Below, in pieces: positions 44,976 to 53,114 of a DNA stretch of 64,000 nt (position 1 is the first letter of the stretch; each line of letters opens with the position of its first letter). The stretch comes from an uncultured Prolixibacteraceae bacterium (GTDB lineage: Bacteria > Bacteroidota > Bacteroidia > Bacteroidales > Prolixibacteraceae). The position numbers and the translations under genes were made by a program. Location of the stretch: NCBI GenBank assembly GCA_937915865.1, contig CALGIG010000075.1, positions 1-64,000 on the forward strand, read 5' to 3'. A model generated the notes under the pieces. That model worked only from the letters and a program-made list of their open reading frames with translations, was not told the origin of the DNA and searched no databases.

Positions 44976-45674
44976 ATGGAAAGTGTTATAAAACTTGAGA
45001 AAATTGTAAAAAATTACAAAGTAGGTACTCAGATAGTCAGGGCATTACGTTCGGTATCTCTAAATATTGATAAGGGGGAGTACGTTGCTATTATGGGAGC
45101 TTCAGGTTCGGGGAAATCGACGCTGATGAATATTATTGGGTGCCTTGATACGCCTACCAGTGGATTTTATGAGTTAAATAAACAGGATGTAAGTCATTTG
45201 TCGGATGACGAGTTGGCTGAAATCAGGAATAAGGAAATTGGTTTTGTTTTTCAAACTTTTAACCTTTTGCCACGCAATACAGCACTCGAAAATGTAATGC
45301 TACCTTTGGTTTATTCAGGAATAAGAAAACAAATCAGGCTTGAAAGGGCTGAAAAAATGCTAACAGAAGTTGGCTTGGCCGATCGTGTTGAGCATAAACC
45401 TAACGAATTGTCCGGGGGACAGCGCCAACGTGTTGCAGTTGCCCGTGCGTTGGTAAATAATCCGTGTATTTTACTGGCCGATGAGCCCACAGGAAACCTT
45501 GATAGTAAGATTTCAGAAGAAATAATGCAGCTTTTTGCCGAGATTCATCGCAAAGGAAATACCCTGGTGGTTGTAACCCACGAAGAAAGTATTGCACGTC
45601 ATGCTCATCGTATCATCAGATTGAAAGACGGTGAGATTGAGTCGGATATGGTAAATCCAGATCCGGTTTATTAA
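44976..45674 (+). CDS. ABC transporter ATP-binding protein, LolD/MacB type
   Basis: A 232-residue ATPase. Walker A is GASGSGKST (~38), the signature LSGGQRQRVAVARAL, Walker B CILLADEPTGNLDS and the H-loop VVTHEES. The NLDS and TFNLLP motifs place it in the LolD/MacB/FtsE-like group. No permease gene is adjacent, so its partner lies elsewhere. A cobalamin adenosyltransferase gene follows 41 bp downstream on the same strand. Confidence 0.9.
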   Translation: MESVIKLEKIVKNYKVGTQIVRALRSVSLNIDKGEYVAIMGASGSGKSTLMNIIGCLDTPTSGFYELNKQDVSHLSDDELAEIRNKEIGFVFQTFNLLPRNTALENVMLPLVYSGIRKQIRLERAEKMLTEVGLADRVEHKPNELSGGQRQRVAVARALVNNPCILLADEPTGNLDSKISEEIMQLFAEIHRKGNTLVVVTHEESIARHAHRIIRLKDGEIESDMVNPDPVY

Positions 45675-45715
45675 TTATTTCCCTATACAGAAAATTGAAA
45701 CCAGAAACATAATAG

Positions 45716-46273
45716 ATGAAGATTTATACTCGAACAGGCGATGATGGAACAACGGGCTTGGTAGGAGGGACCCGTGTGAAAAAACACAACATCAGGCTTG
45801 AATCTTATGGAACAATTGATGAACTGAATTCATATATTGGGATGATTCGGTCGATGCAAAATGATGGTTCTGTCAATAAAATTCTGGAAATAATTCAGAA
45901 TAAGTTGTTTGTGATTGGCGCAAACCTGGCAACAGAAGAATCTATCGATTTAACCAGGAGGCATCTGCCTTGCCAAAAGAGAGACGTTGACTTATTGGAA
46001 CAGGAAATGGACCGAATGAACGAACAGTTGCCCGAACTTCGTAATTTTATATTACCAGGAGGAAGTCAGGTTTCATCGGTTTGTCATGTTGCCCGTACTG
46101 TATGCCGAAGAGCGGAACGAAGGATTGTTGAGATGTCTGAAAATCATTTTGTTGACGAGACTTTGGCCAAGTTTGTGAATCGTTTATCCGACTATCTTTT
46201 TGTATTAGCCCGGTATTTGAATATCGCTCAAAATTGCCCTGAAATTTTATGGGAGCCAGAGCTTGATGAATAA
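45716..46273 (+). CDS. PduO-type cob(I)alamin adenosyltransferase
   Basis: A 185-residue protein. The N-terminal nucleotide motif is KIYTRTGDDGTTGLVGGTRVKK, and the later signature is FILPGGSQVSSVCHVARTVCRRAERRIV, with FVNRLSDYLFVLARYLN. It makes adenosylcobalamin from cob(I)alamin and ATP in the cytosol. Its link to the neighbouring ABC ATPase is unclear. Confidence 0.94.
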   Translation: MKIYTRTGDDGTTGLVGGTRVKKHNIRLESYGTIDELNSYIGMIRSMQNDGSVNKILEIIQNKLFVIGANLATEESIDLTRRHLPCQKRDVDLLEQEMDRMNEQLPELRNFILPGGSQVSSVCHVARTVCRRAERRIVEMSENHFVDETLAKFVNRLSDYLFVLARYLNIAQNCPEILWEPELDE

Positions 46274-46285
46274 TATTTCTTAATA

Positions 46286-46315
46286 TTTGGAGAATACGAT
46301 TTTTTGTTATATTCG
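46286..46315 (+). promoter_or_regulatory. Candidate promoter of the DUF2795 gene
   Basis: TTTG (46286-46289), 18 bp, TATATTCG (46308-46315). This is one mismatch from TAnnTTTG and about 46 bp upstream of the ATG. Confidence 0.5.
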
Positions 46316-46361
46316 CAAAAGTTTAAAAAAACCGAGTTAAAAACTTCCTAAATTTAAAAAT

Positions 46362-46583
46362 ATGTACTGGACACTCGAATTGGCCTCTAAACTTGAGGAT
46401 GCTCCTTGGCCAGCAACTAAGGATGAGCTGATTGATTTCGCCATCCGCAGCGGTGCTCCTCTTGAAGTTATTGAAAATCTTCAGGAAATTGAAGACGAAG
46501 GTGAGATTTATGAAAGTATTGAAGACATCTGGCCGGATTATCCAAGCAAAGATGATTTCTTCTTCAATGAGGATGAATATTAA
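46362..46583 (+). CDS. DUF2795 domain small acidic protein
   Basis: A 73-residue, strongly acidic protein. It begins MYWTLELASKLEDAPWPATKDELIDFAIRSGAPLEVIENLQEI, the DUF2795 signature (repeated short helices), and ends in an Asp/Glu-rich tail. Function is unknown to me. It has its own promoter and a terminator 17 bp downstream, so it is an independent and likely well-expressed gene. Confidence 0.85.
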   Translation: MYWTLELASKLEDAPWPATKDELIDFAIRSGAPLEVIENLQEIEDEGEIYESIEDIWPDYPSKDDFFFNEDEY

Positions 46584-46599
46584 TGATCATCATTATACA

Positions 46600-46630
46600 A
46601 AAACGCAAGGTAACTGCCTTGCGTTTTTGT
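46600..46630. terminator. Bidirectional terminator between the DUF2795 and VOC genes
   Basis: A perfect 11-bp stem aaaacgcaagg (46600-46610) and ccttgcgtttt (46617-46627), with T-runs on both strands. Confidence 0.92.
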
Positions 46631-46648
46631 TTTAGTATTATCCTGGTT

Positions 46649-47173
46649 TTATTTTGGCCCGATCAGCTCTATGAAGTTTCCATCCGGGTCCTGGAGTAAT
46701 ATGAAATCACGGTTCTCGTCGAGTTTTGTTGGCGTTATCCCCAATGTCTTTACTTTGTATTTCTTTATCCTTTCTAAAAGTGGTTTCATGGATTTAACGT
46801 AGATGGTTATATATTGCATCCCAGTATCGTCGGGTACAAAATTTTGTTTGGGATGTGTCGCCTTTTTTCCAAACGACATTATTTTCCATTCGGCAGCCTG
46901 TTCGCTATTTTCCAGTTTCAGAATTGTAACATCAAACCTGTCGCCAGCGCTTAAGCCAAGTTCTTTAGCCCGTACACTCTCTACACTAAACTGGCTGGTC
47001 TGAATCATCCCTATTACATTTTTATAGAAATCGAGCGACTTATCCAGGTTTTCGACAACAAGGCCTACCGATATCCCGGATTTTGCAAAATCGCCAGGAG
47101 ACATAACTCCAAATACCGGCACTTCAATCGCCAGAAATGCCAGAAGAAATAATGAATACAATAGTTTTTTCAT
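46649..47173 (-). CDS. Exported VOC (glyoxalase/dioxygenase-fold) protein
   Basis: About 174 residues from the ATG at 47173, giving the signal peptide MKKLLYSLFLLAFLAIEVPVFG. One VOC domain follows: SVGLVVENLDKSLDFYKNVIGM and a C-terminal FILLQDPDGNFIELIGPK, whose Glu is the usual metal ligand; the N-terminal metal-binding His is not in its usual place. VOC proteins are mostly cytosolic, so periplasmic export is unusual. Monocistronic. The substrate is unknown. Confidence 0.82.
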   Translation of the reverse strand: MKKLLYSLFLLAFLAIEVPVFGVMSPGDFAKSGISVGLVVENLDKSLDFYKNVIGMIQTSQFSVESVRAKELGLSAGDRFDVTILKLENSEQAAEWKIMSFGKKATHPKQNFVPDDTGMQYITIYVKSMKPLLERIKKYKVKTLGITPTKLDENRDFILLQDPDGNFIELIGPK

Positions 47174-47401
47174 ACATATTTTTTTAAACATTCTATAATT
47201 TTGGTACTAACATCTTCTTTTTAGTCAACTAAATCAATTAAAGGAATAGTTACCTGTACATTTTCTATCGCGAGAGTTCTTGTTAGTATAACTATTTCAA
47301 AATTAAATGTTTTGTTGTTCTCAAATATATTTGCCAGGTTTAATTGAATATGTTTCACCTGAATACTAAGTGGTAAAAAATCAACTACGAATACTTACTT
47401 T

Positions 47402-48880
47402 TTAACCAGTAATTTTCTTTGGAAGTCCTTTTACCAGGACGCGTTTTTCGTTTTGTTTTTTAGGCATAAACATGTCTTTGTAGGTCAATCCGAGTTTTTC
47501 CCTCATTTCGAATGAATAATCAAGTGTGCCTAGATCGGCGCCAGTGTTATTGGTGCCAAAAGTAAATTTTACACCAGCTTCTTTGGCTTTTCTAAGTATT
47601 TTTTCAGAAGGTAGCTTGTAACGCGAATTAATTTCAAGCGCTACACCGTTTTTTGCTAAAACATTTACCAACCGATCAATTCGGGCATCAGTCCAGAGTT
47701 CGTCGTATTTGTTGGCAATTACAGCAGGTAGAAATGTTGGATTGACATATATATCAACAGGTTCCTGCGACATGATACTTTCTATTTTTCCGACCAGCTC
47801 GTCCATAAACTGTTGTTCGTTCTCAACAAAAGTTTCTTCAGGTATCCAAAGTCTCATCCGGCGTCCTTTATGGTCGGTCCAGGTCATTCCATCAGTAAAA
47901 ATATAATCGAAACGAGAAACAGCTTCAGGCGAAAACAGGGTGATCCATTCTCTGCCTTCAGCTTGCATCCCTCTGAATATTGGCCTGTTTTGAACGGTAT
48001 CCAAATAAGCATTCAGCGAAACATCATCGGTAACCGGAAATTTTAGCCCGCAATTTGGAGCAATCCCATAATTAATTCCAAGCTTTACTGAATTCTCACA
48101 AGCTTGGGCAATGGTTAAACCACCTTTCAGGTGCACATGAAAATCAATTGTAGGAAAGTTCTCAAGGTTAAGTTTAGTGATTTTGTCATCCCATTCTTTT
48201 GATACAAGCATTTCCGATTTTTGTGCTTTTGGTAAAGGTTTTATCTGGATACTTTTGAAGTAAACCTTGCTCCCTTCGTCGTGGCATTGCAGTGCAATGC
48301 GGCCGGTGCCGAATACTTTCAACTTATCGTTTTTAGGGCGATAAGGATTTTCAGGCTGGATGTAGTCTACTACTTTTTCGCCGTTCACGAAAATTTCACA
48401 ACGATTTTCTACTACTTTGAACGACAATTCGAACCATTCGCCATCCTTTACTGTAGGGTAGTAAACATTGCGAATTCCATATAAACTACCGGTTTTTTTC
48501 AATTCCTGAAAATCGCCCGGACGTTCATACGAGTTGTTTATTTGTACTTCATAACCTCTCAGAAGCCATCCTTCGGGTTGCTCGCCAGTGTGGAAAAAAA
48601 TACCGGAATTACTTCCAGGCTCTGTCATTACAGTTGCTTTCAACTCGAAATTGTGGAAAATTCCTTTGTGTAAATCTCCGGTATAAAACAAATGAGAAAT
48701 TGGTCCGTTGGCTATTAAGAGGCCATTTTCAACCTTAAACGATCCGGCATTTTGGTTGGCAGTCCAACCTGAAAGATCCTTCCCGTTGAACAATTCTGTC
48801 CATTGCGGTTCTTGAGTGGTACATGAAAAAAGGATGTAAAAACATGAAATAATTAATAAAAGGGAATAAACTTTTTGCAT
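47402..48880 (-). CDS. DUF1080 (lectin-like) and PHP-type metal hydrolase fusion lipoprotein
   Basis: About 492 residues from the ATG at 48880, with a lipoprotein signal (SLLLIISCFYILFSC). Residues ~25-215 form a DUF1080 concanavalin-like domain (ELFNGKDLSGW, GIFFHTGE, RIALQCHDEGSKVYFKSIQIKPL). Residues ~235-470 form a PHP-like amidohydrolase domain (FPTIDFHVHLKGGL, DIYVNPTF, ALEINSRYKLPSEKILRKAKEAGVKFTFGTNN). DUF1080 domains bind or cleave 3-keto-glycosides; fusion to a PHP domain is unusual. A -7 box TATCTTTG lies at 48908-48915. Joint action on a sugar or sugar phosphate is inferred. Confidence 0.82.
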   Translation of the reverse strand: MQKVYSLLLIISCFYILFSCTTQEPQWTELFNGKDLSGWTANQNAGSFKVENGLLIANGPISHLFYTGDLHKGIFHNFELKATVMTEPGSNSGIFFHTGEQPEGWLLRGYEVQINNSYERPGDFQELKKTGSLYGIRNVYYPTVKDGEWFELSFKVVENRCEIFVNGEKVVDYIQPENPYRPKNDKLKVFGTGRIALQCHDEGSKVYFKSIQIKPLPKAQKSEMLVSKEWDDKITKLNLENFPTIDFHVHLKGGLTIAQACENSVKLGINYGIAPNCGLKFPVTDDVSLNAYLDTVQNRPIFRGMQAEGREWITLFSPEAVSRFDYIFTDGMTWTDHKGRRMRLWIPEETFVENEQQFMDELVGKIESIMSQEPVDIYVNPTFLPAVIANKYDELWTDARIDRLVNVLAKNGVALEINSRYKLPSEKILRKAKEAGVKFTFGTNNTGADLGTLDYSFEMREKLGLTYKDMFMPKKQNEKRVLVKGLPKKITG

Positions 48881-48907
48881 ATTAGTTTGGTTTAGATTGT
48901 TTTTGAA

Positions 48908-48915
48908 CAAAGATA
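48908..48915 (-). promoter_or_regulatory. Perfect -7 box of the DUF1080-PHP gene
   Basis: On the minus strand TATCTTTG is 27 bp before the ATG at 48880. No clear -33 element was seen. Confidence 0.45.
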
Positions 48916-49067
48916 AAAATCTTAGACATATACTTATATTCCTGAAGTTGCTCAATTTTATTTAATTGGATTTTATTTTGGGAAGTAATTATTCAGTTTA
49001 AAATAATATATTTGTTTTTGACTCATTAATCTTTTCTAATAAACCTCAGAGGGTAATTATACTATTT

Positions 49068-49709
49068 ATGATTGAGGCGCTTATTTTTGATATGGATGGT
49101 ACATTGGTTGATACTGAGCCATATAACACTAAAATAGAAAAACAACAGTTTCAACAAAACAATATTGATGTTTCGGAAGAAGAGCATCGGAAATATTTGG
49201 GGATTGCTTCAGATGCTATGTGGACTGAAATTGCTGAACGATATAAACTTAAAAAAACTGTTGCTCAATTAGTTGAGGAAAATCATGCTGAAAGTATGGC
49301 CTTTTTCTCCGAGCTGGAAGAAATACCAGTAATGCCTGGGTTGGTTGAAATTCTTGAAAAAGTTTGGAAGAAAAACCTGCCGATGGCTGTGGCCTCTTCG
49401 TCAACACCTGAGATGATTGATTATATTTTGAGCAAAACACAATTGAAAAAATATTTTAAGGTAATTGTTAGCGCTCAGGAAGTTGGCAAAAGTAAACCGG
49501 CGCCTGACGTTTTTTTGAGGGCTGCCGAAAAGTTAGGTATTGAACCCTTTAAATGTCTGGTTGTTGAAGATTCGAAAAATGGAATCGCGGCAGCCCAGAA
49601 TGCTGGGATGACTTGTATTGCGTATCAGGCTCCTGACTCTGATGTACATTCGCATAAAGAAGCCGATGCTGTGATTCGCAATTTTAGCCAGTTAGAAATG
49701 TTTTTATAA
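49068..49709 (+). CDS. HAD-superfamily phosphatase/phosphomutase (beta-PGM-like)
   Basis: A 213-residue HAD hydrolase. The nucleophile motif is IFDMDGTLVDTEP (Asp ~8), motif II is AVASSST, the Lys region GKSKPAPDVFLRAAEKLGIEP and the acidic motif VVEDSKNGIAAAQNAGM. The cap is small and helical as in beta-phosphoglucomutase and similar phosphatases. A sugar-phosphate substrate is likely. Divergent from the DUF1080-PHP gene. Confidence 0.9.
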   Translation: MIEALIFDMDGTLVDTEPYNTKIEKQQFQQNNIDVSEEEHRKYLGIASDAMWTEIAERYKLKKTVAQLVEENHAESMAFFSELEEIPVMPGLVEILEKVWKKNLPMAVASSSTPEMIDYILSKTQLKKYFKVIVSAQEVGKSKPAPDVFLRAAEKLGIEPFKCLVVEDSKNGIAAAQNAGMTCIAYQAPDSDVHSHKEADAVIRNFSQLEMFL

Positions 49710-49714
49710 AAAAA

Positions 49715-49745
49715 GAGGCCATTGGTATTTTCATCCAATAGCCTC
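49715..49745 (-). terminator. Terminator of the GH3 gene
   Basis: The stem gaggccattgg (49715-49725) pairs with ccaatagcctc (49735-49745), with one mismatch. A run of seven T follows on the minus strand. Only a weak run exists on the + strand. Confidence 0.75.
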
Positions 49746-49769
49746 AGGTATAAACAATTTCTAAACCAA

Positions 49770-52400
49770 CTATTTTATTTCAAGAGTTTTTCCTGATACT
49801 TTTATTCTTCCTGAAACTGTACTGGTTGTTGAAGCATCGGCATAGCCAGTAAATCCAGGTTGTTTTCCTCCAACTACGACAGTGAAATATCCCGGTTCAA
49901 CTACCTGTTTCTCTTTGTCATTAATCATCGACAACTGACGTGGCTCCAAACTAAACGTAACGATTTGCGATTCTCCTTTTTTCAATGTTATTCGTTTAAA
50001 TCCTTCTAGTTGGCGGATTGGCCGTGGAGTCGATGCTTTTTCGTCGGTAATATATAGTTCAACAACTTCATCGCCATCTCGCTCTCCGGTATTGGTTACT
50101 TTTACTGAAAGATCAATGTTTTCGCCCATTTTAACTTCTTTGGGAAGTATTAAACCTGTATAGGTGAAATTTGTGTAGCTCAAACCAAAACCAAAAGGAT
50201 ATAATGGTGTTTGGTGGAAATAACGATACGTACGGCCTTCCATGTTGTAATCTTCAAATGGAGGCAATTGGTCGACTGATTTGTAGTAAGTTACTGGTAA
50301 CCGACCAGCAGGATTGTAATCGCCAAACAAAACATCGGCAACTGCATTTCCTCCTTGTTGCCCTGGATAGCCAGCCGAAAGAATGGCGTCCATATTTTCG
50401 GCGGCATAATTTACCGAGAGTGCACTGCCGTTTAAAAGTACCAAAACAATAGGTTTACCTGTTGCTTTAATAGCTTCCATCAGATTTTCCTGAGTCTTGG
50501 GCAAATTTAGATGAGTGCGGTCACCACCCTTAAAACCATCAACCTGGATAGGCATTTCTTCACCTTCCAATCGTTGGTTTAATCCAAGGACCAGGACAAC
50601 CACATCCGATTTTTTTGCTGTTTCGATAGCTTCGTTCAACATATTGGGTTTTGGAGTTGCCCAAAGTAACGAAGCTGTTCCGTCGCCATGATAGTTGCGG
50701 TAATCAAATTCAAGTTTGTATCTCTTACCTGCTTCCAGTGTCATTTTTTTTGAATCATGAAAAGCATGGTGTTCGTTATTCCCTTTTACTACATCCTTTC
50801 CGTCGCAAGTAATTTTAAAGTTAGGCATACTCCATATTCCTATTTCATAATCGCCGGTTTGAGGTACTTTAAGGTAAGTTGTCCATCTTATACTGAAATT
50901 ATCAACAGGCATACGTGGGTCGGGTGATCCTGATTCCCAATAGAAATCGATATTGTCGTCAACCCGGGTGAATAATGGTTCACCTTCCAGTTTGTTATTG
51001 GTAAAATACTCTCCGTAAGCGCCTTGTTTGCCGTCTTCTGTTTCAAGATAAATTGAGGGAATTGGCGTAAGTTTTGAAATTCCGTCGGCTAATTCACATC
51101 CCTGGGCATAGAGTACTTCAGCCTGAGGCGAAATCTTGTTTTTTATACCCTGAAGAACAGTAACCGGGTGAGAAGGAATGCCATTGTAATTTCCCCACAG
51201 AGATTCAACTTCATCAGCATTTGGCCCTATAACAGCAACTTTGGTGAGCGTTTTCTTTAAGGGTAATGTGTTGTTGTCATTTTTCAACAATACAATACTT
51301 TTTTGAGCTGCAATACGCGCTAACTGATCGTGTGCAGGATTATTATTAACCGAGAATGGGATTTGGGCATACGCTACCTTTTCTACCGGATCAAACATAC
51401 CAAGTTTCATACGAGCTGTCATTAGGCGGCCAACGCAAATGTCAATATCCTTTTCAGTAATAAGGCCACGTTTTAGAGCTTCAGGCAAAGCTTTATAGGT
51501 TACTCCACATTCGAGATCGGTGCCGGCTTTAACAGCCATTGCAGCTGCTTCTTCCTCATCTTTTGCAATTTTATGGTATTGCCAAATGTCGGCAATGGCC
51601 CAGCAATCGCTTACGATGTAACCTTTAAAATTCCATTCGTTACGAAGAATACCTGATAAAACAGGACTTGCACAACAAGCATCGCCACGGAAACGATTAT
51701 AGGCTCCCATAACCGAATATACACCACCTTCGACAACTAAAGCCCGGAAAGCAGGAAGATAAGTTTCTCGCAGATCGCGTTCACTTATCCGGGCATCAAA
51801 TTTATGACGTAATGGCTCCGGGCCTGAATGAACAGCAAAATGCTTGGCTGTTGCCACAACTTTCAGGTAATTCGGATCGTCGCCCTGTAATCCTTTTACA
51901 AATTGTGTTCCCAGTTGTCCGGTAAGGTAGGGGTCTTCTCCATAGGTCTCATGCCCCCGGCCCCATCTGGGATCGCGAAAAATGTTAATGTTGGGTGACC
52001 AAAATGTGAGCCCCTGGTAAATTTTGCGTAACCCACGACGTTCAAATTCATGATGTTTGGCGCGGGCTTCATCTGAAATAACCGAAGCAACCTGGTGAAC
52101 CATATCTTTATCCCACGATGCTGCAATGGTAATTGATTGAGGGAACACTGTTGCATATCCGGCTCGGGCAACACCGTGCAGGCATTCGTTCCACCAATTG
52201 TATTCCGGGATTTCGAGACGTGGGATTGCTGGTGATGTGTACAGCATCTGGGCCATTTTTTCGTCAATAGTCATTTCAGAAAGCAGGCTTTCAACACGTT
52301 CTTCAATTGATAAATTGGTGTTTTGGTACTGAAATTTGTTTTGAGATAATCCCCAGTTGGGAATTGAAAAAAACAAAATAATGTACAATAAATTTTTCAT
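49770..52400 (-). CDS. GH3 beta-glucosidase/xylosidase with PA14 insert, exported
   Basis: An 876-residue exported enzyme with a signal peptide to GLSQ. GH3 N-domain: YNWWNECLHGVARAG and VATAKHFAVHSGPE, with nucleophile Asp in YIVSDCWAIADI (~264). The C-domain is interrupted at ~445-595 by a PA14 domain (GAYGEYFTNNKLEGEPLF, YHGDGTASLLWATPKPN). A fibronectin III-like domain ends the protein. The NWWNECLHG start is typical of the xylosidase/glucosidase subgroup. It has its own promoter, so whether it serves the beta-glucan locus is unclear. Confidence 0.92.
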   Translation of the reverse strand: MKNLLYIILFFSIPNWGLSQNKFQYQNTNLSIEERVESLLSEMTIDEKMAQMLYTSPAIPRLEIPEYNWWNECLHGVARAGYATVFPQSITIAASWDKDMVHQVASVISDEARAKHHEFERRGLRKIYQGLTFWSPNINIFRDPRWGRGHETYGEDPYLTGQLGTQFVKGLQGDDPNYLKVVATAKHFAVHSGPEPLRHKFDARISERDLRETYLPAFRALVVEGGVYSVMGAYNRFRGDACCASPVLSGILRNEWNFKGYIVSDCWAIADIWQYHKIAKDEEEAAAMAVKAGTDLECGVTYKALPEALKRGLITEKDIDICVGRLMTARMKLGMFDPVEKVAYAQIPFSVNNNPAHDQLARIAAQKSIVLLKNDNNTLPLKKTLTKVAVIGPNADEVESLWGNYNGIPSHPVTVLQGIKNKISPQAEVLYAQGCELADGISKLTPIPSIYLETEDGKQGAYGEYFTNNKLEGEPLFTRVDDNIDFYWESGSPDPRMPVDNFSIRWTTYLKVPQTGDYEIGIWSMPNFKITCDGKDVVKGNNEHHAFHDSKKMTLEAGKRYKLEFDYRNYHGDGTASLLWATPKPNMLNEAIETAKKSDVVVLVLGLNQRLEGEEMPIQVDGFKGGDRTHLNLPKTQENLMEAIKATGKPIVLVLLNGSALSVNYAAENMDAILSAGYPGQQGGNAVADVLFGDYNPAGRLPVTYYKSVDQLPPFEDYNMEGRTYRYFHQTPLYPFGFGLSYTNFTYTGLILPKEVKMGENIDLSVKVTNTGERDGDEVVELYITDEKASTPRPIRQLEGFKRITLKKGESQIVTFSLEPRQLSMINDKEKQVVEPGYFTVVVGGKQPGFTGYADASTTSTVSGRIKVSGKTLEIK

Positions 52401-52419
52401 AACTTTTCGGGTTTTTATA

Positions 52420-52437
52420 CTGGTCTGGTCTGGTCTG
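52420..52437. repeat. Pentanucleotide repeat in the GH3 leader
   Basis: Three to four tandem tggtc units (ctggtctggtctggtctg) lie between the -7 box and start codon of the GH3 gene, at about the expected transcription start. Confidence 0.8.
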
Positions 52438-52468
52438 CAAAGCTACAAAAGGAATAGAAATTTCCAAA
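52438..52468 (-). promoter_or_regulatory. Bacteroidota-type promoter of the GH3 gene
   Basis: On the minus strand: TTTG (52465-52468), 19 bp, perfect TAGCTTTG (52438-52445). It lies right at the 3' end of the NUDIX gene, so the GH3 gene has its own start of transcription. Confidence 0.7.
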
Positions 52469-52472
52469 TTTT

Positions 52473-53093
52473 TTAATCCAGATAAACACAAGTTTGTTCT
52501 TCTCGAAAGTATTCGAACATTAAATGAATGTGTTGTTTCAGATTACGTGGTTGAGATAATTCCGGTATTTCATTTTCGCCGAACCAACCGGCATCGAGAG
52601 TTTCAGTTCCGTTAGATATTTGGTTTCCAATGGGATCGCACCAGATAAACAGTTTATACACATATTCGAATTGTGGTGGCATTTTTTGTGCCGTTTTGTC
52701 CATTACTGCCAATAAACGTGATGCTTTAACGGTCAGTCCTGCTTCTTCGAAGCATTCCTTTTCGGCAACCATTTTAGGCGAGTAACCTATATCGGCCCAC
52801 CCGCCTGGTAATGCCCAGCGGCTGTCAACCTTTTCCTGAATCAAAAGTATTTTCCCTTCCTGATTAAAAACAACAGCCCGGACATCTACTTTTGGGGTTT
52901 TGTAGCCATTATTTTCCTGAATTATGGGTTTAATCTTTTCTATCGGTACATTAGTAAACTGTTCTAATAATTTCAGACTTATTTCCTGAATCTCGTTGTA
53001 TCGTTCAGTGTCGTAATCACTGGTCGAATAGTGGAGGCCAATTTCGGACAGAGCTTGGATACGTTTGATTGATTCGAAAAAACTTCTGTTCAT
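52473..53093 (-). CDS. NUDIX hydrolase (YjhB-like, two-domain)
   Basis: About 206 residues from the ATG at 53093; an upstream in-frame GTG at 53102 is less likely. An N-terminal helical NUDIX_N domain (RSFFESIKRIQALSEIGLHYSTSDYDTERY) precedes the NUDIX fold. The NUDIX box GGWADIGYSPKMVAEKECFEEAGL (~94-117) has Tyr at the first Glu position and Lys for Arg, as in YjhB-like members, so it may act on ADP-ribose-type nucleotides with altered metal binding. It lies 21 bp downstream of the ostA-like gene. Confidence 0.87.
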   Translation of the reverse strand: MNRSFFESIKRIQALSEIGLHYSTSDYDTERYNEIQEISLKLLEQFTNVPIEKIKPIIQENNGYKTPKVDVRAVVFNQEGKILLIQEKVDSRWALPGGWADIGYSPKMVAEKECFEEAGLTVKASRLLAVMDKTAQKMPPQFEYVYKLFIWCDPIGNQISNGTETLDAGWFGENEIPELSQPRNLKQHIHLMFEYFREEQTCVYLD

Positions 53094-53114
53094 GGGTTGC
53101 ACGATACAAAATCT

